Assembly: GCA_034008185.1 (NCBI GenBank)
Contig: CM067104.1
Location: 186,001 to 250,000, forward strand
Reading direction: 5' to 3'
Origin: Gorsachius magnificus
Taxonomy: Eukaryota; Chordata; Aves; Pelecaniformes; Ardeidae
DNA: 64,000 nucleotides
The notes under the pieces were generated by a model, which had not been told where the DNA came from, did not search any database, and saw only the letters and a program-made list of their open reading frames with translations. The position numbers and the translations under genes are program-made. Shown piece by piece: positions 11,901 through 30,040 of the stretch. Position 1 is the stretch's first letter; the number at the start of each line of letters is the position of its first letter.

Positions 11901-12076
11901 GTCTGCTCGGGCACGTTGGGCACGAACTGCTTGTAGAGCAGCGGCGAGAGCTGCCGCCGCCCCAGCCGCCGCCGCCCCACCGGGCCCCGTCCCGGGCCGC
12001 AGCCCAGCGCCGGCGCGGCCAGCAGGCAAGCGGCGAGGCCGAGCAGGCCGAGGGCGAGCGGGCTCCGCCGGGGCAT
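8956..12076 (-). CDS. DHH: DHH, desert hedgehog morphogen
   Basis: Three exons in the standard hedgehog layout: 11765-12076, 10255-10516, 8956-9619. Exon 1 starts [10 protein letters not shown] with a hydrophobic signal peptide; the mature end is [12 protein letters not shown], the palmitoylated Cys motif. The signalling domain includes [20 protein letters not shown] and exon 2 [19 protein letters not shown] with its zinc and calcium ligands. Exon 3 begins [18 protein letters not shown], where the Gly-Cys pair is the autoprocessing and cholesterol-attachment site of the Hint domain. The conserved C-terminus ([18 protein letters not shown], stop at 8956-8958) is in a different frame from the rest of exon 3: one base appears missing at a CCC run near 9042-9044. 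Corrected length would be about 412 residues; human DHH has 396. DHH signals through Patched in Schwann and Sertoli lineages of mammals. Confidence 0.95.
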
Positions 12077-12400
12077 CCCGGCCGCCGGGCCCCGCTGCCT
12101 CCGCGGGCCCCGCTCAGTCGCCGGGGGCACGGGCGGCCGGGGCGGGCATGGTCCCGGTGCGGCGGTCCCGGGGCTTTTAGAGGGTCGCGGTGCCAGGGGC
12201 GGGTCGGCGCCGTTTCCTTCTCACACCCACGGCCCCGTCGCCGCTGCGGCCCGGCCCCCCGCCCGGGGAAAGCCCTCCTACCGCTGCCTCCCGGCACCGG
12301 GCACCGGCACCCCGCTGCGGGCACTGCCCCGCCGGGCCCGGCCCCCCCCCCCGGCTCCCTGTCCCAACGCCGCGCTGCTGGTCCCGGGACCTGCTCCGTC
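12077..12400 (-). promoter_or_regulatory. DHH: DHH promoter region
   Basis: Very GC-rich sequence immediately upstream of the DHH start codon. A TATA-like CTAAAAG lies on the minus strand at 12174-12180, about 100 bases before the ATG. An in-frame ATG 54 bases upstream of the chosen start would place 18 polar residues before the signal peptide, so it was not preferred. Confidence 0.35.
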
Positions 12401-13400
12401 CCCTGGCGCAGTCCCGTTCCCGGGACCCTCTCCCTGGCACTAACCCGGTCCCCCCTGCTCGGTTCGACCCCCGGTACCGGTACCCGCTCCTGGCCGAGCC
12501 CGCGGTACCGGCTCCCCTGGGTGCCGATCGGCACTGTGCGCTGCCCGCAGCCGCCCCGGCCGGGCTGCCCCCACCTGCGGCCGCTCGGCTCCGGCTCTGG
12601 GCAGCCCCGCCGGGCCCCGCCTCGGACCCGGCCCCCGGGAGCGGCGGCAGCGACGGCCACATCCCCCGGGGCCGCCCCCGCCAGGGCCCCGCCGCGCTGC
12701 CCTGTCCTGGACGGCCCCTCCGCGCTCCGGGACAGGAGCACCCCCGGCACCGGGCTCCCACGGGGACCGGGGCACCCCCGGGGCTGGGACCGGGCTCCCC
12801 CGGGAACAGGTGAACCTGTGGGAACAGGGCCCCCCCGGGACCGGGCTCCCCCCGGGGCTGAGGCCGTGCTCCCACCAGCACCCCCAGAGCTCCTGGCGAA
12901 GCCCCCAAGGGTGCTGAGGGCCGCGGCGAGGGCAGGAGGTGGGGGTGGGGGGGGGGGGGGGGGGCGGGGGGGCCCGGTCCCCCCGCAGCCCCCCCCCCGC
13001 AGCCCCGGTGCCAGCCCGGGGTGACTGGGAGGGGAGCAGGTCGCGGGGAAATCGCGGGCACCGATGGCCTCATTTCCTGCAATATAAACCAGGCTTCCTG
13101 CGCTTCCTGCTCGGCCCCGGCCGGGGGGGCCGAGGGGGGGCCGGCCCCGCCGGGGCGGGGGGGGGGGGCCTTCCCGGGGCATTTCCGCTCGGCCGCGGAT
13201 TCCCCCGTCTGTCAGCCCAGGCAGCGGGCAGGGAGCTGCCCGCACCTCTGTCCCTTCCTGGAAGAGGCTCGTTAGCCCCAGCCAGGAAGAGGGTTAATTA
13301 CGGCCCCCAGGGAGAGGGGGGGGGGGGGCAGTACTGAGACCCCCACAGGCAGGGACCCCCTCCACCCTCAACAGGAATAAAACCCCCCAGATTTGGATAT
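12401..13400. other. DHH-LMBR1L intergenic spacer
   Basis: About 1 kb of GC-rich spacer between the DHH promoter and the LMBR1L 3' end. It contains a run of about 18 G at 12946-12963, further C and G runs, and a short less GC-rich patch with TATAAAC-like and TTCCTGC sequence at 13070-13110. Long open frames here are a by-product of the GC content and resemble no protein family recognised. Confidence 0.5.
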
Positions 13401-13426
13401 TTTTATACTAAAAAAAAAAGACTTTG

Positions 13427-13432
13427 TTTATT
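13427..13432 (-). terminator. LMBR1L: LMBR1L polyadenylation signal
   Basis: AATAAA on the minus strand, followed downstream by a T-rich stretch (poly-A on the plus strand at 13411-13419). This places a 3' UTR of roughly 590 bases after the LMBR1L stop codon at 14014-14016. Confidence 0.65.
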
Positions 13433-14013
13433 GCTCCAAACAAATTCCATGGTAACAGAGACCTGACAGACTCATGACACCAAGCTCCTAGGGTGGGGGG
13501 CAGCCAGGACCCTCCAGCCCTGCTCCTCCCTGTGGACCCCGAAGGCCTTGGGGCAGGGGACAACCAGTGCCCCCTGGCAGCCCTGGGTGACAGGGGGTGG
13601 GGTGTGGGTGACTGTGGGCGGGGGGGGGCACAGGGCCCCCACTGTAGTGTCAGGACAGCCCCCGGGGGGGGATACACATTAAAAACCCAACCGCACCCCA
13701 AGGAGCAGCAGGGGCAGCAGCAGGGCGGGGGGGGGGCCCTGGCCACTCTTGCACGAGGTATGTAAATGGGGTGGGGGGGGCTGCAGCCAGCACAGCCCCC
13801 GGGGGACCCCACCCCCGGGGGGGCTGGGGAGGGGAAGGCCAGCAGGCAGAGACAGCCCTGGGGGGAGGGGGCCAGGCCCTCCCCAGGGTCTCAGCTCTCC
13901 CTGGGGGGCTCCGACATCCCTGAAGCACCGGGCGCCGTCAGGGCCGGCTCTGAGGCTGGCGGACGTCCTGGGGGCCACCGCGGCACGAGGGGACACGTCC
14001 CCGTCCCTCAGCC

Positions 14014-17000
14014 CTAGCAGGGCTTGCCAGGGCGCTGGGAGCGCGTCACAGGCAGCGGCAGCTTGTGCAGACCTGGGCAGAGGGGGAGCATGACAGCTGG
14101 GGAGGGGGGGACACCCCAGCGCCTGCCCCCCTGTCCTCACGTCCCCGTCCTCACCGAAGGCGCGGATGAGCTCGGCCTGGACGGCCCAGGAGACTTTCTT
14201 CACCAGGCAGAGGGTGGTCAGGCCCGCGAAGCCCATGTTGTAGAGGAAGACGATGTAGAAGTTCCCCAGCCAGTTGAAGCGGCCAAAGTCCCCCAGGAGG
14301 TCGAAACGGGTGATCCCTGAGGGTGTGGGGGGGAACTGGTCAAGGCACCCCAGTCCTGGGGACACCCCACACCCAGGGTCACCCTGGCCCCCCCGGGGGC
14401 TCACCCAATGTCCTGGAGAAGACGGGCAGGGCTGAGCTGAGCACCAGCAAGGAGACGCAGTTCCCGATGATCTGGGAGGAAGGAAGGAGCGTTTGGGGGG
14501 TGCGGTGCTGCCGTGGGGCCTGGCTCCCCTGCCCCAGGCTGGGGAAGGGACTCCCCGGTGCCAGAGACCCACCGGGACCCTGCCCGTGCCCGGGGCTGTG
14601 CCGAAGGCAGCGGGAGGTGGGGGGACACGTGGTGTCCTCACGTGGGGACACCGCACAGCACACAGGGACACACACAGCCGCGCACTGGGGGGACCGGGGG
14701 TCCTGCACCCCAAGGGGTCCCAGGAGACCCCCAGCCCCAGCCCAGTGCTCCCACCTTGGTGAGGGGGGTGTCCTGCCGCTCGGGGAGCAGCCGGGTGAAG
14801 AGGGGGGAGCTGTAGAAGCCCACGACGGAGGAGAGCATCAGGTAGCTGTGAGGGGCGTTAAGGAGGAGAACGGGGTGGGGTGGCCCTGGGGACAGCACTG
14901 GGGACACGAGTGCCCGCCTGAAGGATACAAGATGAGGACGACCTGCAGGGCAGCTCCAAAGGAACCAAAGATGGAGAAGGAGACCTGGCCCAGGGACGCA
15001 TCCTGCCGGGAGAGGAGGAGGCACGTTGCGGGAGAGCGGGTCCCGGGCCGGTGTGAGACACAACCCCGCGCTGTCCCCTGTCCCCCCACCCATGTACCTG
15101 GATGCCCCGTGGCATCGCGGCATCGTCCAGCAGTAGTTCCAGGACGTGGAAGCAGACGATGAGCACGGAGATGCCCTGGGAAGAGCAGGGAGGGAGTGAG
15201 GGTGGCCAGGGTGGGGGAAAGGGACGAGCCCCAGCTCCCTGGAGAACCCAGGGCCACTCACCGTCAGCGCCAGGAGGCCCAGCATGGCCAGGGGGTAGCC
15301 CAGGTTCCTCTGCCAGGGTGATGCTCGGTGCCGCAGCTCTGCGGGGGGAACATGCCCGGGTGAGAGGGGAGCACAAGCCCCCAAGGCAGGAGATTGAGGG
15401 GGACCCTGAGGTGCCAGGGTGGGGGGGTTACAGCCCCCACCCCATTTCGGGGGACCCCCCCCAGGCTCCTTACCCAGCTTCCGCCTCTTGCTCCGGATGG
15501 CGAAGAACTGCTCCCGCAGCAGCTCCACGTTCAAGTTCAGCCAGCAGGAAGCTTTGCCTGCCAGGAAGGAGATGCCAAGGGGCTCGTGGGGGCTGAGGGC
15601 TCCCATGTGGTGGGGCAGAGGGGCCCCCGCTCTGCCCTGAGCCCCCCCTCCCAGCCAGCAGCTGTGCCAGGCACCTACCAGAGGAGATCCTGCGGGACAC
15701 AGCGGCTTCCTCGAGCCTCGTGCAGTTCAATTGCTCGTCCAGGTCCTCCAGGAGCTGGGGATGGGTGAGGGTGGAGCCCGTGAGCAGATGGCGGGGGGGG
15801 GGTGTGAATGGCACCTCGTGCCCAGGATGGGAGAGGAGGCAGCCCCAGGGTCAGCAAGGCCCCCGGCTGTGGCAGCAGGACCCAGAGGGGGACACCTTAC
15901 CCGTGGTTTCACCAGCAGCTTCCCCGTGACGGTGAACATGGTGGAGAGGCCGAAGGGGGTGCACACTGCAGCGGAAGGAGAGGCTAAGCAGGGGGTACCC
16001 CAGCGTCCTACTCCTTCCCGTGCCCCCAGAAGGCTCCTGGATAGGACTGGGAGCTCAGCCCTGCACCGCGACCCCTCCGGACCCTGGCACCATTTGCAGG
16101 GAGCAGCCCCTGCTCCCAGCCAGGCACCCCGGGGTCCTGCACCCGGCACAGGATGAGACACCGGGGCCGCAGCACCTTGGGGGAACGTCCCACAACTCAC
16201 GCAGCAGAAGCAGCACGCCGAAGAGCGAGATGCAGGAGTAGAGGTAGGGCAGGTAGTATTCCCAGAGGTCTGCAGAGACGGCAGGGTCAGGCCAGTGGCA
16301 CTAGGCATCCCTCCTCCCCTTCAGCACATGGACCGATCCTGCCCCACTGGAGCTGGGAGAGCCCCAGCGTACCCCGGCAGCACCCACCGTAGAGCGACTG
16401 GCGGCTGGCTGCGTCGTTGCCAACGATGGCGGAGGCCACCCAGACCATGCCCAGCACCAGCAGCGTCAGCAGCAGCAGCACCACCGATGTCTCGTACACC
16501 CTGGCCATGATGCCCTGCAAGAGTGGGGTCAGTGAGGAGCCAGGGATGGGGGTGACGGGCGGGGGGACGCACCCACAGAGCCAGCTACCTTCTTGGATCC
16601 CGCAAAGCCCTCTGACTCGGTGAAGAAGTAGGCAAAAGGCATGAGGAAGACAAGGGACAGATTGGAGAAGAGGAAGACCAAGTTCCAGAGGCCTGGAGGG
16701 GGGGACAGCGTGGAGTGAGCTCCTGGGGGGGGCAACCCTGACCCGCACCCCTTGGGGCACGCTGGGGCTGCCCCATGCACCCACCGTGGATGAGGGACCC
16801 GTTCAGCCACTGGATGTAGTAGTTCTGGGGGAAGGAGAGCAGCACCTCGTTGCTGATGATGGAGAAGGGCAGCAGGAGCACAGCGCCCAGCGCCACGGCC
16901 AGGGTGAAGGTGCAGAGCCCCAGCCTGCGGGAGGGGCGAGCATCAGCTCCGGCACTGGGTCTGGGCCCCCGCAGGCATCACAGCCTGGCCATGGCCCCCC

Positions 17001-19030
17001 AGGTCAGCAGCCCCCATGGGCTGGGGGGCCACGGTGGCCTGCCTGGGCAGGGGGAGGAAGTGGCCGAGCACCCGTCGGGCAGGGAGTGGACGGGCAGGAA
17101 CTTACGCAATCCTGTTGACAGCAGCATCCTCATCATCATGAACTGCAGGGGGAAACAATGCAAGCCAAGGGGGCTGGGGGAGGCAGGGCTGCCCGGAGCA
17201 TCGCTCCCTGCCTGCTCCTCTGCCCACCCCCAAACCTTCCCCCTGCTCTGAATGCTGCAGAAACACTCCCAAGGGATTTGGGCTCTGCTCCCCTCCTGTG
17301 GCAGCCGAGGAGGTGTCCCACAGCGACCGATGCCACAGCAACCCAGGCTGCGGTGGGACCGGGGCTCCCAGGGGGAGGCCAAAAGCGGCGGAGAAATAAG
17401 CCCTGGGGAGGCTGAATGTGGCTGCCAACGGCTGCCTGGCTCTGGCAGCTCCCACCGTCCTACCTGCCGCGAAGTCCGTGTGCTTCTTGAAGTGGGTTAT
17501 GATGAAGTGGCAAAGGATGTAGAGGCTGGCGAAGACCAGGGTGCAGATCTGCAGGCAGAGGAGCGCGGGCAGCACAGGCAGGAGGCCCCGAGGGGAGCGC
17601 TCCCACCCCAGGCGATGCCACCAGCCCCAGCACCCATCAGCTCCACGCTATTTGTTTTTCCACTCCTGGCCCTGGTTACACCCCACACGTGTGCCTGGCC
17701 CTGCCCCTGCATGGGGACGGCACCCATGCGTGCTCACAAGCTGCCACAGCACCCGGGGGGGGCAGAGGGGTCAAGACCACAGGGAGAGCCCACCCAGCAG
17801 CTCTGGGTCAGTCTGTGCAGGCAGAGCTGAGGGGTCTGCATGGATCAGGGTGGCCCGGACCCTGTGGGACACACATCCCACCCACAGCCCTCACATGCTG
17901 GCACCAGCACCCAGCAGAGCCGTGGGACAGCCTTGGCCAGGCACCAAGGCCCCCCCCGGTCCATCCGGAGCAGACGATGTTCGGGGAACACAGCGACCTT
18001 TCATCCCGCCGGGTACACGGCAGGACGGGGAAAGGTCGCCCGAACCCTCCACCTTGGCACAGGCGGAGCGGAGCAGCCACGGCACCTCCCTCCTGCCTGG
18101 CCCGGGGGGCTCCGCTGGCCAGGGGTCCTCAAGGACCTGCTGGGTGGGGTGGCAGGGAGCCCTGGAATCTGGGCCAGCTCCAGACTCCCAGAGAGGCAGT
18201 GCCTGCTTCTGCCCAGAGAAGGGTCCCAGGCTGCAGGTCACCTCCTGCCACAACCTGTACCCTGCAGCCCAAAGCTCTGCCTGGCTGGGGGACCCCCAAC
18301 ACCTCCCACACCCTGTCTGGGCTGAGCCAGGGTGAGATGCAGCTCCCCAGGATGGGTCAGGGTGGAGGTCTGGCGAGCTCCAGGGCAGAGATGCCCCCCC
18401 CCAGGGCAGCCACCCTGGCACTGCTGGTCACAGCCGCCCTCGGTCAACACCAGGACCAGGACACCTGGGTCATCCCCACCCCTGAGCCCGTGGCAGCGGG
18501 TGCCCTGGCCAGCAGCGTGGGACCAGAGGAGCAGACCCAGCTGCCTCCCTCCACGCTGCCGGGCTTCGGGGGGCTCTGCAGGGCCCCTTCCCGCTGCACC
18601 GAGCGCCCTGGGGGGAGCTGGAGCCGCTGGCCTGGGGCAGAGCCAGGAGCCAGAGTCTGGCCCAGCTCCGACACCGCCGCACCCCAGCACCTGGCACCCC
18701 CCACCCTCGCTGGGGCTCCCCAGCAGGGCCCAGCCCCGGGGCTCTGGCGCGGCAGGACCCCAGCGCCGCGGGGGGCAGGCGGGACGGCGCAGGGGCGGGG
18801 GCGCACCGGCCCCGCCGATAAGGGCCGGGCGTGGGGCACAGCGGCGGCCGGGCCCCAAACTGCCGCCGGGAAACCGGGCCCTCCCGGGGGGCTACGGCCT
18901 CCCAGCCCCGACCCACGGCTCCCGCCCCGCCGGGCCCCCTCCCCCGCCCGGCACTCACGATGCACTCGCGGACCCGCTCGTGGAAGAGCTGCTCCCGCAC
19001 GGCCAGCGCGTCCTGCTCCGCGGGGGCCAT
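14014..19030 (-). CDS. LMBR1L: LMBR1L, LMBR1-like multi-pass membrane protein
   Basis: Seventeen exons: 18959-19030, 17464-17548, 17106-17142, 16785-16924, 16589-16692, 16388-16514, 16201-16269, 15901-15965, 15679-15754, 15474-15557, 15262-15338, 15098-15175, 14929-15002, 14755-14845, 14405-14471, 14155-14316, 14014-14072. The sum is 1467 nt, 488 residues (human 489), and every phase closes, so the gene is intact. The start reads MAPAEQDALAVREQLFHERV. Hydrophobic segments characteristic of the LMBR1/LIMR family are obvious (LYILCHFIITHFKK, ALGAVLLLPFSIISNEVLL, FLFSNLSLVFLMPFAYFF, LLLLTLLVLGMVWVASAIV, SVVGFYSSPLF, NFYIVFLYN). It ends LHKLPLPVTRSQRPGKPC. Human LMBR1L was described as a lipocalin-1 receptor and as a negative regulator of Wnt signalling at the ER; neither role is shown by this sequence. 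Confidence 0.96.
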
Positions 19031-19300
19031 GCTGCGGCCAGCATGGCCGGGCCGGGGCCTACCGGGCCGGGGGCGAACGGGGCCGGGAGCGGGGCCGGGA
19101 GCGGCGGGGCCGGGCCGAGTGACCCCGCCCCTGGCGTCCGGTGCTCGCTACAATGTATCCGCGGCGCCACGGCCTGAAAGGGCCCCGCCTGACCCCGCCT
19201 CCCCCTCCCCATTGGCCCTGCGTGCTGAATGAGGCGCCGCTCATTGGTCAAAGGCAGCGCGGCGCTTCCTGATAGGCTGAGGTCGCCCGCCCGCCGCTCC
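18960..19300 (-). promoter_or_regulatory. LMBR1L: LMBR1L CpG-island promoter with CCAAT boxes
   Basis: CpG-dense sequence around the first exon. On the minus strand two CCAAT boxes are present, from ATTGG at about 19210-19216 and 19233-19239. No TATA box was seen, which fits a housekeeping-type promoter. Confidence 0.55.
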
Positions 19301-19312
19301 CACGGGGGGCAC

Positions 19313-19356
19313 AGCACCCCCCGGGGGGCCCCCCCGGGGGGCCCCCCCGGGGGCTG
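19313..19356. repeat. Alternating C-block/G-block palindromic repeat
   Basis: Three copies of a unit of six or seven C followed by five or six G stand back to back. Each unit is self-complementary, so either strand can fold into a GC hairpin, and both strands can form G-quadruplex-like structures. It lies between the LMBR1L promoter and the TUBA1B 3' end. Base counts inside such blocks are the least reliable part of any assembly. Confidence 0.7.
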
Positions 19357-19607
19357 CAGCACACCCAGGCAGCTGCCAGCAGGGCAGCCTCACCGGGGGG
19401 CCCTGGCAGAGCCCCCCGCAGCCCAAGGAGGAGCAGAGCAGGGGGAGGCTGGGCTCAGCTCGGGGCTCGGCTCAGGGCCAGAGCACTGCCAGCCCCGCTG
19501 GGCATGGACAATAGGGACACGCTGTTCCCATGGGATGGGGCCAGGCGGCCCCCGGCGCTGACACAGAGGGTTTGTATCCGACACAGTGGCAGATTCTCTT
19601 AAAGCCT

Positions 19608-19613
19608 TTTATT
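19608..19613 (-). terminator. TUBA1B: TUBA1B polyadenylation signal
   Basis: AATAAA on the minus strand, about 185 bases after the TUBA1B stop codon. The 3' UTR 19614-19795 has no repeats of note. Confidence 0.7.
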
Positions 19614-19795
19614 CACAGACATGATACAGACACATGGAAAACCGACAGGAGCACATCGGAGAGCACGAGCCCAGCCAGAGCAGTGCGGCCTCCAGCCGGG
19701 CCCTGGGGCTGAAGCCCACCCAGTGCACAAGAAAGCCAAAGTGTTTGAAGCGGACATTTTGTGGACATGCTACAGCAACAGAAGGAACACAGCAC

Positions 19796-23298
<3,503 letters not shown>

Positions 23299-23480
23299 GG
23301 CTGCGGCGCGGTTACTCGTCCCGACAAGCAAGGAATCGATGCAAGTACCAGGCTGCCGCTGCCCCCGGGCGCCCCCCTATATACCGGCCCGGGGGGCGGG
23401 ACGCGCGCCCCCGCCCTGCGTTGCTATTGGCCGCCGCGCCCGCCCATCCGTAAGATCGCCGCCGTGGATTGGCTGCGGCG
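23299..23480 (-). promoter_or_regulatory. TUBA1B: TUBA1B TATA and CCAAT promoter
   Basis: The minus strand has TATATAG at 23377-23383, about 80 bases before the ATG, and CCAAT boxes (plus-strand ATTGG) at about 23425 and 23468. This TATA-plus-CCAAT pattern is usual for strongly expressed tubulin genes. Confidence 0.7.
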
Positions 23481-25470
23481 CCTGGCGCGCCCCGCCTCCT
23501 TCCCCCCCCTTTCCGCTGCCGGGCGGGCGCTGCGGGGTTTTGGGGGGGCCGCCCCCCCCCCCTCCCCGCGGGGTGCAGCGCCCGCCCGGGGCTTGCAAGG
23601 GCCCCCCCCGCACGGGGCGGGGGGGTACTGGGGGTCTGACCCCACCCCCCCGCTGTCCTCAGCCCCCACCACACACTGCGTTTGCTGCGGAGGGGGGGGG
23701 GGCACGGCCGCTCCCGCCCCCCCCTCCCTCCCCCCGCCCGGTGCGGCTCCGCTGCAGAGGAAAACTGCGCACGGGGGGGGCCGGCACCGGCGGCCGCGCC
23801 CGGACCCCCCCTCCCCCACCCCGCATCCCGAGGCCGTTAATCGGCTTCGCCGGCCGGACCCCCCCGCCGCGCCCCCGGCCCATCTGCACCCCCGCCCCCC
23901 CCCCCCCCAGCCCCCTGCAGGGGGGCCCCCCAGCTCCCCCTCGCCCCCCGCAGGCACCGCTGGGATGCCGGTAACACGGGGATGTGCTGGGGTCCTGCCG
24001 TGCCCCCTGGGACGCCTTTGCTGGGTGCAGCTCCCTGCGAGGCTGCGGGGGCGGGAGCCGCGGGGGGGGGGGCCGGCCCCAGCCCCCACCTAATCCCTGG
24101 AGCTATTTGCTCCCCATAATCCGCCTTTCTGTTTTGCCGAGAGCTTTGCGGACAACCCAGCAGCCCCTTCGGCAGCACACGCTGCCACGCGCTGCCGGGG
24201 CGCTCCCCCGGCCCCCCCCTGCCCCATGGGGGGCACCCCACAATGGGGTCACCCCACAGCCTCGGCCCCCCCGGGGTGCATGTGGCTGGGGCCGGCGCAG
24301 CAGCATCCGCCGCAGCTGCATTGCAGCGGGTGACGTGGCTCCCCGCCATTTGCCTCGCCCGGGCGCCGCATGGCTGCCGCGCCACCTCCGCTCCCCCCGG
24401 GAAGGGGTCTGCTCCCCCCCCGGCCGCATTGGGCTCCTGCAGCCGGCCTTGGTGCGGGGGTCCCGGTGCTTGGGGCCAGCTCGGTTCCGAGTGACGCCAA
24501 CGTGGCGGCCGGCCCCGGCTGCAGAGGAGCAGCTCCCAGCCCTGGGAGCTGGTGTTTGTGGTGCAGTGGCCCGGGGGGGGCTGCAGGATCGGGGGTGTGT
24601 GTGTCCTGGGGTGTCCCCCCCCCCAGCACACCCTGCCCCTCACTGCAGCACCCACTGCAGCTTCACTCCATGTTCACCTTCCCCTTTGTTATTTCTCCCA
24701 GACAGGAGCCATGAGCCAGCAGCAAGGGGGGGTGATGGGGCCTGGCTCCCCCATACCCAGGCAGAGCTGGGGGGGGTCTGTCCCCTTTCTCCCTCCCAGT
24801 AACTGGGGCTGCCAGCACCAGCAGAGCCAGGGTCCCCCCATTTTCCCTGCAGGAAGGAACAGAGGGACTTCAGGAGATGCTGGGGGGGGTACCCACCCAT
24901 CCCTGGACACCCAGCAGGATGAAGGAGCCACTCTCAACCCCCCAGGTTTGAGGAGCAGCCTCAGTGTTCCCACCCATGGTGGGCAGCAACACACCACACC
25001 CCCCCAGGCCCCCGGATGATGCGCCCCTCCCCGCCCAGGCTTCTGCCAAAGTGGGGGTTCAGAGACCCCTAGGCCCCCAGGAGGGGTTAAACCACCCCAT
25101 GGGCTCACCTGGGGCTCATTTGGCTCCTGGTCCTAGGAAAACCCAACACCCCCCCCCCGAGCCCCTGCTAGAGCCAGGGCACTGTGTGTGGGGCACACAT
25201 GGGGGGGCACAGTGCCCAGCACAGGGGCAGCCCCGCAGCAGGATGGAGAGAGAGGACCAGTTTGGGGAGCAAGGACAGGTTTGGGGAGCACAGGGCTGGG
25301 GGGGCGGGCTCAGCACCACCCCCAACACCCACTCAGGAACTGGGGTGGAGACCCTGGGTGCAGCCAGGGCCCCCAGGGCCATGGGCTGGGGAGGGGGGGG
25401 ACAGCGTCCAAACAGAGGGAGGGACACAGCAGCAAGGAGTGAAGACACCAGAGCCGGGTGGTAAGACAGG
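23481..25470. other. TUBA1B-TUBA1A intergenic region
   Basis: GC-rich spacer with many poly-C and poly-G runs and no recognised gene. A less GC-rich patch at 24090-24180 (with CTATTTGCTCCCCATAATCC) stands out and might be a regulatory element of TUBA1B. Otherwise nothing specific is seen. Confidence 0.5.
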
Positions 25471-25478
25471 GAATGCTT

Positions 25479-25484
25479 TTTATT
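25479..25484 (-). terminator. TUBA1A: TUBA1A polyadenylation signal
   Basis: AATAAA on the minus strand, about 160 bases after the TUBA1A stop codon. Confidence 0.65.
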
Positions 25485-25641
25485 CAGACCCACGGGAGAG
25501 GACGGGTGGGTCCGTAACAGACTTTCCACTGAAACACAGACCATTGAACAGGACAGACCGCGGCGCACACACTGCTACAGACCCACGGGGGGGTCTTAAA
25601 CTAGGTTATGTTCCCTGTAAGAGCAGCACCCTTGTGAGAGT

Positions 25642-28609
<2,968 letters not shown>

Positions 28610-28760
28610 GGTGGCGGTCGGCTCCGGGGCGGTCTCACAGCCCGACGCTGAGGCGGTCGATGTAAGAGGCGCGGCGGAGCCCGGGGCTCGGCGCGGGGCT
28701 TTATAGCGCCGGCGGGGCGGGGCGGGCGGCGGGGCCGGGGCGGCGGCGGCGGCGGCCTTG
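28610..28760 (-). promoter_or_regulatory. TUBA1A: TUBA1A TATA-box promoter
   Basis: The minus strand has a consensus TATAAAG at 28699-28705, about 90 bases before the ATG, inside a CpG-rich segment with GGCGGG boxes. The arrangement mirrors TUBA1B. Confidence 0.7.
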
Positions 28761-28899
28761 GCGGGGGGGGGTGAGGAAGGCCCCGGAGCAGAAAGACCGG
28801 GCAGCGCGGGGGGGGGGCCCGGGGGCTGCGGCGGCCCCGCACCGGCCCTGCCGCCCGTTCCCCCGCCGCCCCCGTCCCCCGGCCCCCCTGTCACTCCCC

Positions 28900-29240
28900 C
28901 TTCCCAGCCGCACCCCACTCCCCATTCCCAGTTGTGCCCCAGTCCCCCGGCCTGGCCACTGCCCTGGTTCCTGGTTATGGCCCTGTCCCCGTCCTCGGCC
29001 ACACCCTGGTCCCTGTCCCCAGCTGCACTGTGGTCCCCATCCCCAGCCACGCCTTGGCCCCCCCCACCACGCCTTGGTCCCCATCCCAGCCATGCCCCTG
29101 TCCCCATCCCTGGGGACACTGTCCCCATGCCTGGCCATGCCCCACTGCCCTGGTTCCCAGCCACGTCTTGGCCCCCGTCCCCACCATGGCCCAGTGCCTG
29201 TCCTGGCCGCAGCCTGGCCCTTTCCCGGCTGTGCCCCGTC
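28900..29240. repeat. Degenerate CCCCATCCC-type minisatellite upstream of TUBA1A
   Basis: Loose copies of a motif like GTCCCCATCCCCAGCCACGC recur about every 25-35 bases. Copies are diverged and interrupted, and the boundaries are approximate. No gene is seen from 28760 to 29840; long open frames are products of this repeat and the GC content. Confidence 0.6.
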
Positions 29241-29845
29241 CCTTCCAGCACCTCTTTGTCTGCTCGGGCAGCAGAAGCCAGCCCCGCGGGGCCCAACCAG
29301 GGGGAGAATGTGCCTTTCCCGAGGGCAGCTGGGGACGAGCAGGGCTGGGGACACGGGGACGGTGGGGGGACACAGGGGACAAAGCCCTGAGGCGGCTCCC
29401 AGCACAGTTTTTGGGGCTGGGGAGCGCTGGTGGAGTGGCAGCTGCTCTGCGGCAGCTGGTGGCTGGGACACAGCTGGGACACAGGGGCATGCGTCCCCCG
29501 GCACCCCTCCATCTGCTGCAGCCCCCGCGCGACCCCCCCACACCCCTGATTCCGCAGCCCTGGGGGGTTCCCCCTCCCGTTTGTCCCTGCAAAGCCTGCA
29601 GTGGCTGGGGGTCGTCCCCCTGAGGTGGGGGGCCCTGGGGGGCTCAGTGCCCGCAGAGGGGTGACCCCATGCCGCAGGCGCAGGCAGGGCTGGCCCCAGC
29701 TGCCGCAGGTGGAGCTGCCCGGATGCCCCCCCCCTGCTGAGAATTCACATTTTTCTCTGCATTTCCCACATTATGCGGATTTCTGGGCAGCTCCAGGTTC
29801 CCACGTCCCCGCCGGCAGCCCCACGTCCCTGCTGCCACCCCCGCG

Positions 29846-29908
29846 TCATAGAATCATAGAATGGTTTGGGTTGGAAAAGACCCTTAAAACCATGGAGTCC
29901 AACCCCTT
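29846..29908 (-). mobile_element. CR1 LINE, 3' terminal fragment
   Basis: The sequence contains TCATAGAATCATAGAATGG followed by GTTTGGGTTGGAAAAGACC and GAGTCCAACCCC, the reverse complement of the avian CR1 3' end with its octamer-type ATTCTATG tail. Only about 60 bases remain, so this is a severely 5'-truncated insertion in minus orientation. It is the clearest taxonomic marker in the window. Confidence 0.93.
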
Positions 29909-30040
29909 CTCCCAGTCTTCCTGTTCTTCCTCCTCCTGTTCTTTCTCCCACTCCTTTCTCCCCTTTTCTTCCTCCTCTTCCTCTTTTTCTTCCAGCTTTT
30001 ACTCCTGCTATTCTTTTGCTAAACAATTCCTCCTGCTTTA
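29909..30040. repeat. Polypyrimidine tract next to the CR1 fragment
   Basis: About 130 bases that are nearly all C and T on the plus strand, rich in TTCCTCCTCC and CTTTTTCTTCC. A homopurine-homopyrimidine tract of this length can form triplex (H-DNA). It directly follows the CR1 fragment. Confidence 0.75.

Noticed and set aside
11144..13024. 626-codon plus-strand open frame over DHH exon 1 and upstream
   Set aside because: Composed of Pro/Arg/Gly/Ala from GC-rich DNA, antisense to a clear gene, no recognised domain.
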